Assembly: GCA_020629995.1 (NCBI GenBank)
Contig: JAHDCH010000158.1
Span: forward strand, 1 to 6,315
Direction of reading: 5' to 3'
Source of the DNA: Pseudaestuariivita sp.
GTDB taxonomy: Bacteria; Pseudomonadota; Alphaproteobacteria; Rhodobacterales; Rhodobacteraceae
DNA: 6,315 nt
Under the pieces are notes generated by a model that saw only the letters and a program-made list of their open reading frames with translations, ran no database searches and was not told where the DNA came from. Every line of letters starts with the position of its first letter. Positions within the stretch are counted from its first letter, which is position 1. Shown in pieces: positions 1 to 5,286 of this stretch. Made by a program: the position numbers and the translations under genes.

Positions 1-542
1 CGGTCCGCGCGCAGCATGCCAAAAGTGGGCAGCACCTTGATCAGGTCGAGCAGCTTGTTCATCGGGCGCTTGCCCAGATCTTCGAACCCGAACTCATAGC
101 GCCGTGCGCTGTCCTTCAGGAACCGCTCGTAGCCTTGCAGGTCTCCGGGCGACAGGCGCGCCACCTCGGCCTTCATGCCTTCGTCCGACTGGGTCGCGTT
201 GAAGTGCGAGCCATCAGGCCAGCGAATCTGGTAGAACGGATCAAGCGACCGCAGATCAACATCCTTGTCGAAATCGCGCCCGCAGGCCTGCCACAGCTCG
301 CGGAACACCTGCGGCACGGTCACGATGGTGGGGCCCAGATCAAACCGGTGGCCATCGTCCCAGATCGCCGAGCCGCGCCCACCGGGCACATCCAGCCGGT
401 CCAGCACGGTGACGCGATATCCCTTGGCGCCCAGACGCATGGCCGAAGCCAGGCCGCCCAGTCCCGCGCCGATCACGATGGCATGGGGCGCAAAAGCGCG
501 GGCCGCCTCGGTGGCGAGGCCGGGATCGACTCGTGTCATCAT
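1..542 (-). CDS. crtI: Phytoene desaturase CrtI, N-terminal part (cut by window edge)
   Basis: FAD-dependent desaturase that converts phytoene into neurosporene or lycopene in carotenoid synthesis, at the inner membrane. About 180 N-terminal residues are visible; the family usually has about 500-520. The Rossmann FAD-binding motif GAGLGG is at residues 25-30, followed by an acidic residue at the end of strand 2 (D48), then PGGRGS (53-58) and RFDLGPTIVTVP (66-77), which are hallmarks of bacterial CrtI. The segment further on that reads PFYQIRWPDGSHF and then KVLPTFGM is also close to what I recall of Rhodobacter CrtI. Two ATG codons are adjacent (540-542 and 537-539). I took the outer one, but neither has a good Shine-Dalgarno sequence, so the start is uncertain by one codon. 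The gene is divergent from crtA, with 70 bases between them containing PpsR-type operators. In relatives crtB follows crtI, but that would lie outside the window. Identity is very secure. Confidence 0.96.
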   Translation of the reverse strand, partial: MMTRVDPGLATEAARAFAPHAIVIGAGLGGLASAMRLGAKGYRVTVLDRLDVPGGRGSAIWDDGHRFDLGPTIVTVPQVFRELWQACGRDFDKDVDLRSLDPFYQIRWPDGSHFNATQSDEGMKAEVARLSPGDLQGYERFLKDSARRYEFGFEDLGKRPMNKLLDLIKVLPTFGMLRAD

Positions 543-549
543 GAGGAGA

Positions 550-578
550 AGTCTAGGCCTGTCTACTTTGATTTACAA
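550..578 (-). promoter_or_regulatory. Possible sigma-70-type promoter of crtI
   Basis: Read on the minus strand, TTGTAA (578-573) and TAGACT (555-550) are separated by 17 bases. Each matches four of six positions of the -35 and -10 consensus. Transcription from it would begin almost at the crtI ATG, giving a leaderless or nearly leaderless message. That would fit the lack of a recognisable ribosome binding site. The PpsR-type palindrome at 560-577 covers the -35 box and most of the spacer, the expected place for a repressor. This is inference from weak boxes; the true promoter may differ. Confidence 0.35.
560..577. promoter_or_regulatory. PpsR/CrtJ-type operator 1 (crtI side)
   Basis: The sequence is TGT, 12 bases, ACA (TGTCTACTTTGATTTACA), an exact match to the TGT-N12-ACA consensus bound by PpsR/CrtJ, the aerobic and light-responsive repressor of photosynthesis genes in purple bacteria. 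It lies 17 bases upstream of the crtI start codon. Its centre is 41 bases from the centre of the second site, close to four helical turns, so two dimers would sit on the same face of the DNA. The motif is short, so confidence rests on its location between crtI and crtA, where such sites are known in Rhodobacter. Confidence 0.75.
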
Positions 579-600
579 ATATTGTTTGCGGCAACGGGTG

Positions 601-618
601 TGTCAGCATAACATGACA
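601..618. promoter_or_regulatory. PpsR/CrtJ-type operator 2, overlapping the crtA start codon
   Basis: TGTCAGCATAACATGACA matches TGT-N12-ACA with extended arms (TGTCA/TGACA), making it the better palindrome of the two. It spans the assigned crtA start codon at 613-615. A repressor here would block either initiation or early elongation of the crtA-bchI-bchD-bchO transcript. With operator 1 it forms a pair on the same helical face, which suits cooperative binding. The assignment is by consensus and genomic context only. Confidence 0.75.
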
Positions 619-1353
619 GGCGGAACCAAATTGTGGAAGGATGCTCCGATCCAAACGGTCACGCTCACGCTCTACCGTTTTGACAGCTGGCGCGCACGGG
701 CCTGGGCGCTGGGCATGATGGGCTATGGCCGGCTTCTATTGCCGCGGGTGCCCGACATCGGTTTCTGGAAACTCTGCGGCGCTGGCAAGGGCGAAGGGTT
801 CACCCCCACAGCCAACATGGCCACCGTTGCGATCCTGGCCACCTGGCCCGACCAGGAGGCAGCCGAGACCGGCACGCAAAGCGCGCGCGCCTTTCAGCTG
901 TATCGCCGCCATGCGGACGAAGACTGGACAATCTATCTCAAGGCGACGCGCACATCCGGCGCTTGGTCAGGCGAGGCTCCGTTCGAGGTCAGCGCGCAGA
1001 CAGCGTCCGGTCCCCTGGCGGCTCTGACCCGGGCCACGATCAAGCCGTCCATAGCACTGCAATTCTGGCGCCGCGTGCCTGACATCAGCGCAGTGATCGG
1101 CGACGACCCGAACGTGGTGTTCAAGATCGGGATCGGCGAAGTGCCCCTTCTGCACCAGGTCACCTTTTCGGTCTGGCCCGACGCCGACGCAATGGCGCAA
1201 TTCGCCCGGCGCGACGGACCGCACGCCCGCGCGATCAAAGACGTGCGACGCGGCAAATGGTTCAGCGAAGAGCTTTACGCCCGGTTTTCGATCACCGGAG
1301 ACCACGGCACATGGGGCGGGACCAGCCCCCTAGAACGATTGGAGGCCGCGTGA
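613..1353 (+). CDS. crtA: Spheroidene monooxygenase CrtA
   Basis: Catalyses the oxygen-dependent introduction of the keto group that turns spheroidene into spheroidenone (or hydroxyspheroidene to its keto form), the last step of this carotenoid branch. The 246-residue protein has the family's conserved blocks: QTVTLTLYRF near the N-terminus (14-23), GFTPTANMATVAILATWPD in the middle, AALTRATIK, then FKIGIGEVPLLHQVTFSVWPDA, and near the end KWFSEELYARF. The ATG at 613 is the only ATG that keeps the conserved N-terminus, since the same open frame extends far upstream only as an antisense shadow of crtI. It has no clear Shine-Dalgarno sequence and sits inside a PpsR-type palindrome. A good GGAAGGA lies at 635-641, inside the frame. 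Its stop codon overlaps the bchI start by one base, so the two are translationally coupled. Placement of a carotenoid gene at the head of the chelatase genes is standard in Rhodobacterales. Confidence 0.95.
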   Translation: MTGGTKLWKDAPIQTVTLTLYRFDSWRARAWALGMMGYGRLLLPRVPDIGFWKLCGAGKGEGFTPTANMATVAILATWPDQEAAETGTQSARAFQLYRRHADEDWTIYLKATRTSGAWSGEAPFEVSAQTASGPLAALTRATIKPSIALQFWRRVPDISAVIGDDPNVVFKIGIGEVPLLHQVTFSVWPDADAMAQFARRDGPHARAIKDVRRGKWFSEELYARFSITGDHGTWGGTSPLERLEAA

Positions 1354-2357
1354 TGGCCAAGGCATTCCCCTTTTCCGCAATCGTCGGTCAGGACGCTATG
1401 AAACAGGCGATGATCCTGACGGCGATCGACCCGACCATCGGCGGCGTTCTGGTGTTTGGCGATCGCGGCACGGGCAAGTCCACCGCCGTGCGTGCGCTGG
1501 CCGGCCTGTTGCCGCAGATCGAAGTGGTTGACGGCTGCCCGATCAACAGCGCCTCCCCGGGCGATGTGCCGGATTGGGCCGAATTAGGGTCGAAAAAGCT
1601 GCGCAAGCGGCCGACACCCGTGGTTGATCTGCCGCTGGGCGTCAGCCAGGACCGGGTGACCGGCGCGCTGGACATCGAACGCGCGCTCAGCCGCGGCGAA
1701 AAGGCGTTCGAACCGGGCCTTCTGGCGCAGGCGAACCGGGGGTATCTGTACATCGACGAAGTGAACCTGCTGGAGGATCACATCGTCGATCTGCTGCTTG
1801 ACGTTGCGCAGTCGGGCGAGAACGTGGTCGAGCGTGACGGGCTTTCGATCCGCCACGCTGCACGCTTTGTCCTCGTGGGATCGGGCAACCCCGAAGAGGG
1901 CGATCTGCGTCCGCAACTGCTTGATCGGTTCGGCCTGTCGGTGGAAGTGACCAGCCCCACCAACATGGCAGACCGGGTCGAAGTGATCCGCCGCCGCGAT
2001 TCCTTTGACCGCGACCCCGAAGGCTTTGCCAAACGCTGGGCCCGGGCCGAAAGCGGCGTGCGCAAAAAGATCGTCGCTGCGCGAGAGGCGATCAAGACGC
2101 TCGACGCGGGCACCGAGGTTCTGGAAGATTGCGCGCGGCTTTGTATCGCGCTGGGCTCGGACGGGCTGCGCGGCGAACTGACGTTGCTGCGCGCGGCCCG
2201 GGCGCTGGCGGCCTATGACGGTGCCAAAGCCATCAGCAAGGCGCATGTTTCAGCGGTTGCCCCCCTTGCCCTGTCGCATCGGTTGCGGCGCGATCCGCTG
2301 GACGACGCAGGTTCGGCCACCCGGGTTGAAAGGGTGCTGGCCGACGTGTTCGCATGA
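1353..2357 (+). CDS. bchI: Magnesium chelatase AAA+ ATPase subunit BchI
   Basis: ATP-hydrolysing motor subunit of protoporphyrin IX Mg-chelatase (BchH-BchI-BchD), which commits porphyrin to bacteriochlorophyll; cytoplasmic, forming a hexameric ring with BchD. The 334-residue protein starts FPFSAIVGQ and shows Walker A GDRGTGKST (36-44), Walker B YLYIDEVNLL (131-140), sensor-1 GSGNP (177-181), the arginine-finger region LRPQLLDRF (185-193) and the sensor-2 segment GLRGELTLLRAARA (271-284). All key ATPase residues are present, so it should be active. I chose the ATG at 1353 because GGAGG at 1341-1345 is seven bases upstream and the start matches the family; the frame is open further upstream inside crtA. 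It overlaps crtA by one base (TGATG) and bchD by four (ATGA). Confidence 0.97.
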   Translation: MAKAFPFSAIVGQDAMKQAMILTAIDPTIGGVLVFGDRGTGKSTAVRALAGLLPQIEVVDGCPINSASPGDVPDWAELGSKKLRKRPTPVVDLPLGVSQDRVTGALDIERALSRGEKAFEPGLLAQANRGYLYIDEVNLLEDHIVDLLLDVAQSGENVVERDGLSIRHAARFVLVGSGNPEEGDLRPQLLDRFGLSVEVTSPTNMADRVEVIRRRDSFDRDPEGFAKRWARAESGVRKKIVAAREAIKTLDAGTEVLEDCARLCIALGSDGLRGELTLLRAARALAAYDGAKAISKAHVSAVAPLALSHRLRRDPLDDAGSATRVERVLADVFA

Positions 2358-3970
2358 ACACCCCCTGGACCCGTTTTCTGACAGCGCTGGACCTGGTGGC
2401 GCGGGCGCCGCATCTGGGCGGTATGGTGCTGACGATGCGGCCCGGTCCGGCATGGGATGCAGCGCTGGCGGCGATTGAAGCTGCCTTTCCCGAGATCCGG
2501 CGCTGGCCCGCAAGCCTGTCGCTGCGCGACCTGTCAGGTGGGTTGGACAGCGTTGCGACGCTGGCCGAAGGGCGCGCCGTCTATTCCACGGGCCTTTTGG
2601 CACGCGGGCATCCCATCTTGATCCCCTCTGCCGAACGGCTGGATCCCCAGGCGGCGGCCTTGATCGCACAGGCGATGGATGCGGGCACCGCGCCGCCCCT
2701 GTTTCTGATCGACGAAGCCGCCGAAGCCGAAGAAACGCTGGCCCCGGCCCTGTTGGATCGCCTGCCCTTCTGGTGCGATTTGTCCGAACTTTCGCTGCGT
2801 GACTTAACCGGCCATGCCGCAGCCCCCGATCCCGGCGCACCTGTGCAGGACCCGGCCACAACGCTGACCGTCAGCGCCTTGCGGTTCGGCATCCCCGGCC
2901 TGCGCGCGCCAACCCAGGCGCTGGCTGCGGCACATGCGTTGAATGACATGCCGACGGATACAGATGTAACCATGGCCGCGCAGCTGGTTCTGGCTCCACG
3001 CGCCACGCAGCTGCCCGCCCCCGAGGACGAAGACAGCCCGCAACCGGAGCCTCAGCAGCAGACATCCGATGACGCCGAGGGCCAGAACCGGGGGCAGGAC
3101 ATTCCGCTGGACGATCTGGTGATCGAGGCGGTTGCTGCGGTGCTGCCGGACCTTTTGAAGAACGCACCGCTGAAACCCAATGGTGCGCGGGGCGGCAAGG
3201 GCTTTTCCGGGTCCGGCTCGCGTCGGCGCGGCAACCGGCGGGGCCGGCCCTTGCCTGCGCAGCAAGGCGCGCTGGACGGGCAGGCGCGGATCGATCTGGT
3301 TGCGACGCTGCGCGCGGCGGTGCCCTGGCAAAAGATGCGGCGTGCGCAATTCCCGGACCGGCAAGGCGTGATCCTTTTGCCGCGCGACATTCACGTACAG
3401 CGGATGGAGGAACGGTCGGACCGCGTTCTGGTCTTCACCGTCGATGCGTCAGGGTCGTCTGCCATGGCGCGGCTGGGCGAGGTGAAAGGCGCGGTCGAGC
3501 TGGTTCTGGCACAGGCCTATGCCCGGCGCGATCATGTGGCCCTGATCGCCTTTCGCCGCGACGGGGCCGAGATGCTTTTGCCGCCCACGCGGTCACTGGT
3601 TCAGGCAAAACGGCGGCTCGCATCGCTGCCCGGTGGGGGTGGCACGCCGCTGGCCGCCGGGATCGAGGCCGGGATGCGTCAGGCCGTGTCGGCCCGGGCG
3701 CGGGGCCTGACGCCTCAGGTCATTTTGCTGACCGACGGGCGCGGCAACATTGCCATCGACGGATCGGCCAACCGGCAGCAGGCGGCGGATGACGCGGTAC
3801 GCATGGCCCGCAGCATCGCGCAAAGCGACATTGATGCGCTGGTGATCGACACGGGCGCGCGCCCGCAACGGCAGCTTGCCGATCTGGCACACGACATGGG
3901 CGCACCCTACGTCCCGCTGCCCCGGGCGCGGGCGGGTCAAATCTCGGACATCCTGACCGGAGCACGCTGA
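2354..3970 (+). CDS. bchD: Magnesium chelatase subunit BchD (inactive AAA+ plus integrin I domain)
   Basis: Scaffold and regulatory subunit of Mg-chelatase that bridges the BchI ring and the porphyrin-binding BchH. The protein has 538 residues in three parts. The N-terminal AAA+-like domain (about 1-215) has lost the P-loop (GGMVLTMRPGPAW where Walker A would be) but keeps a Walker-B-like LFLIDE (116-121). The linker is first acidic and proline/glutamine rich (about 219-245) and then glycine/arginine rich (about 278-299). The C-terminal von Willebrand/integrin I domain (about 345-538) carries the metal-binding MIDAS residues: DASGS (364-368), T431 in GGGGTPLA and D461 in LLTDGRG. Missing ATPase motifs are normal for BchD. 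It starts within the bchI stop codon without a clear ribosome binding site, pointing to translational coupling. It ends in TGATG shared with bchO. Confidence 0.96.
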   Translation: MNTPWTRFLTALDLVARAPHLGGMVLTMRPGPAWDAALAAIEAAFPEIRRWPASLSLRDLSGGLDSVATLAEGRAVYSTGLLARGHPILIPSAERLDPQAAALIAQAMDAGTAPPLFLIDEAAEAEETLAPALLDRLPFWCDLSELSLRDLTGHAAAPDPGAPVQDPATTLTVSALRFGIPGLRAPTQALAAAHALNDMPTDTDVTMAAQLVLAPRATQLPAPEDEDSPQPEPQQQTSDDAEGQNRGQDIPLDDLVIEAVAAVLPDLLKNAPLKPNGARGGKGFSGSGSRRRGNRRGRPLPAQQGALDGQARIDLVATLRAAVPWQKMRRAQFPDRQGVILLPRDIHVQRMEERSDRVLVFTVDASGSSAMARLGEVKGAVELVLAQAYARRDHVALIAFRRDGAEMLLPPTRSLVQAKRRLASLPGGGGTPLAAGIEAGMRQAVSARARGLTPQVILLTDGRGNIAIDGSANRQQAADDAVRMARSIAQSDIDALVIDTGARPQRQLADLAHDMGAPYVPLPRARAGQISDILTGAR

Positions 3971-4842
3971 TGCACTGGGGGCGCGACCTGAAAGGGTGGC
4001 CGCATGCCTCTGCGTCCAGCCGCCTGCCAGGGCCGGTGCATCGCTGGCATGTGCAGGTGATGGGCACGGGGCCAGACCTGTTGCTGCTGCATGGCGCCGG
4101 AGGCAGCACGCACAGCTGGCGGCACCAGATGGCCACGCTGGCGGGCAGCTGGCGGGTGATCGCCTTGGATTTGCCCGGCCACGGGTTCAGCACGCTGGGC
4201 CTGCACAACCGGTCAGGGCTTGAGGCCATGGCGCAGGATGTCGCCACCTTGTGCGCCGCCCAATCCTGGAACCCAAGCGCAATCGTGGGGCACTCGGCCG
4301 GTGCGGCCGTGGCCCTGCGCATGACCTTTGACGGTGCGCTGCAAGGACGCCCGGTGGTCGGGCTGAACGCCGCGCTTGGATCGTTTTCCGGGCTTGCCGG
4401 TTTGCTGTTCCCCATGATGGCGCAGGTGATGGCCGCCGCGCCCTTTATCCCCAGCCTGATGGCCCGGCGAGTCGGAACCGAAGCCCAGATCGCCCGGCTG
4501 ATTCAGGCCACAGGCTCGGTGCTGGACGCCGAAGGGCACCATCTCTATCGCCAATTGGCCTCGGACACCGATCATATTTCGGGCACACTGCGGATGATGG
4601 CACAATGGGATCTGGAGCCGCTGCGCGCCGACCTGCCGGATCACCCTTCACAGGTGCGCCTGTTCACCGGCGACCGGGACACGACCGTGCCGCCCATCGT
4701 GTCGGTTGAAGCGGCCAGCATGATGCCTCGGGCCAGCGCGGACACCTTGGGCACGCTGGGACATCTGGCCCACGAAGAGGCGCCAGACCTCGTGAACGCC
4801 CGTTTGATCGAGGCGCTGACCTCGCTGACGCAGACATCCTGA
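3970..4842 (+). CDS. bchO: Alpha/beta hydrolase BchO, magnesium chelatase-associated
   Basis: A 290-residue alpha/beta-hydrolase of the family found next to bchI and bchD in purple bacteria; its substrate is not firmly established. The N-terminus (MHWGRDLKGWPHA, then RWHVQVMG) is typical of BchO. An oxyanion-hole motif HGAGG is at 41-45, followed by DLPGHG (67-72). The nucleophile elbow GHSAG is at 107-111 with S109. A late acid lies in GDRDTTVP (D235 or D237) and a terminal histidine in GHLAHEEAP (H265 or H268). The triad is intact, so hydrolytic activity is plausible, although the position next to the chelatase has led to proposals of an accessory role in Mg insertion or porphyrin handling. 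GGAG at 3959-3962 is seven bases before the ATG, whose A is the last base of the bchD stop. Last gene of the crtA-bchIDO unit. Confidence 0.93.
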   Translation: MHWGRDLKGWPHASASSRLPGPVHRWHVQVMGTGPDLLLLHGAGGSTHSWRHQMATLAGSWRVIALDLPGHGFSTLGLHNRSGLEAMAQDVATLCAAQSWNPSAIVGHSAGAAVALRMTFDGALQGRPVVGLNAALGSFSGLAGLLFPMMAQVMAAAPFIPSLMARRVGTEAQIARLIQATGSVLDAEGHHLYRQLASDTDHISGTLRMMAQWDLEPLRADLPDHPSQVRLFTGDRDTTVPPIVSVEAASMMPRASADTLGTLGHLAHEEAPDLVNARLIEALTSLTQTS

Positions 4843-5021
4843 GCGGCCCTGCCTGCCAAAAAAATCAGCGTTGCCGCTGGCAATCTGTGGCAATTTAGTG
4901 CGTTTCGAGCGTGGATTCGCACGAATAGCCCTTAAATCGAGAAGATATTTGATCGGGCACCTGATCCTGTGTAAAGCTCTCATTTGCGGAGGCAGCTTCG
5001 CATTCAAGTCTGGAGAGCAAA
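4843..5021 (+). other. Non-coding leader between bchO and the small gene, with short repeats
   Basis: These 179 bases contain no convincing gene and look clearly less GC-rich than their surroundings. TTGCC (4871-4875) and GGCAA (4879-4883) form a small hairpin with a 3-base loop. TGGCAAT occurs twice, at 4878-4884 and 4888-4894, exactly 10 bases apart. ATTCGCACGAAT (4915-4926) is an inverted repeat with a 2-base centre. There is no T-run after the small hairpin, so bchO is not obviously terminated here and read-through into the small gene is possible. A promoter for that gene is likely but I cannot place it confidently; TTGATC at 4949 and GTAAAG at 4971, 16 bases apart, are weak candidates. 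I found no TGT-N12-ACA site here. Confidence 0.5.
5012..5017 (+). promoter_or_regulatory. Ribosome binding site of the small gene
   Basis: GGAGAG lies four bases before the ATG at 5022-5024. It decides the start of the 59-codon reading frame and is one of the best-placed Shine-Dalgarno sequences in the window. Confidence 0.75.
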
Positions 5022-5201
5022 ATGAAAAAGATTTCGTTTGCTGCACTCGTCGCTTCTGTCGCAGCCGTTCCGGCCGTGGCAGAGCAAGCGGCGTCGGCCG
5101 ATCCGTTTGTCGCAACCCAAGGCGCAGCTGACCCGCTGTACATTGCCCTGGGCCTGGCATTCCTTGCGATCGCCGTTGCAGCATCGTCGGGCACCGACTG
5201 A
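5022..5201 (+). CDS. Small exported or membrane peptide of unknown function (59 aa)
   Basis: I do not recognise this gene. It encodes 59 residues starting MKKISFAALVASVAA, a good Sec signal peptide: two lysines, a hydrophobic core, and PAVA before E21 as a likely signal peptidase site. A second hydrophobic stretch at about 39-54 (LYIALGLAFLAIAVAA) would anchor a mature peptide of about 39 residues, or alternatively the whole protein could be a two-helix hairpin. The C-terminus is SSGTD. Alanine makes up 19 of 59 residues. There is no His, Trp or Cys, so it cannot be a light-harvesting alpha or beta polypeptide binding bacteriochlorophyll through histidine. Support for it being real: a well-spaced ribosome binding site, coherent protein architecture, and a strong terminator 30 bases after its stop. 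It lies downstream of bchO in the same direction, but its own transcription unit seems more likely. Confidence 0.75.
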   Translation: MKKISFAALVASVAAVPAVAEQAASADPFVATQGAADPLYIALGLAFLAIAVAASSGTD

Positions 5202-5230
5202 GTCGCGTCCCGAGATTTGTGAATTTGAAG

Positions 5231-5260
5231 ACGGCGGCTCGGTTTCCGGGCCGCCGTTTT
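5231..5260 (+). terminator. Strong intrinsic terminator after the small gene
   Basis: ACGGCGGC (5231-5238) pairs perfectly with GCCGCCGT (5250-5257). The pairing continues inward through a T-G wobble and CGG/CCG (5240-5242 with 5246-5248), leaving a TTT loop, so the stem is about 12 base pairs. It is followed by TTTTC. It ends transcription of the small gene and of any read-through from bchO. On the opposite strand no T-run follows the hairpin, so it is mainly a plus-strand terminator, although the convergent epimerase gene ends only 27 bases away and may also use the hairpin. Confidence 0.88.
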
Positions 5261-5286
5261 CTATGTCCGGTTCGTGCAGGTTCGGC

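Noticed and set aside
568..581. FNR/FnrL-type site (TTGAT-N4-ATCAA) in the crtI-crtA region
   Set aside because: TTGAT at 568-572 is present but the other half-site reads AAATA, so the palindrome is absent.
265..612. Upstream extension of the crtA frame, open back to 265
   Set aside because: It is antisense to the conserved N-terminus of crtI, has no family similarity to CrtA, and is explained by high-GC codon bias keeping the opposite frames open.
1584..2246. Long minus-strand open frame opposite bchI (220 codons)
   Set aside because: It is fully antisense to conserved BchI motifs, has the Arg/Ala-rich composition of a shadow frame and shows no recognisable domain.
3720..4415. Long minus-strand open frame opposite the bchD end and bchO start (231 codons)
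   Set aside because: It spans two well-supported plus-strand genes, is rich in Pro, Cys and Arg in a way typical of shadow frames, and has no domain.
4871..4883. Hairpin after bchO as a terminator
   Set aside because: The stem is only five base pairs and no T-run follows, so it is not a convincing intrinsic terminator.
4871..5131. Plus-strand 86-codon frame overlapping the start of the small gene in another frame
   Set aside because: No ribosome site, no coherent protein features, and it ends in an Arg/Ser-rich stretch; the signal-peptide frame at 5022 is far better.
4648..5184. Minus-strand open frame over the bchO end, leader and small gene (178 codons)
   Set aside because: It has no visible ribosome site or domain and crosses both bchO and the small gene; the plus-strand small gene has much better support.
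5022..5201. Small gene as a light-harvesting (puf/puc-like) polypeptide
   Set aside because: Size and hydrophobicity fit loosely, but there is no histidine for bacteriochlorophyll ligation and no tryptophan, and there is a cleavable signal peptide, which antenna polypeptides lack.
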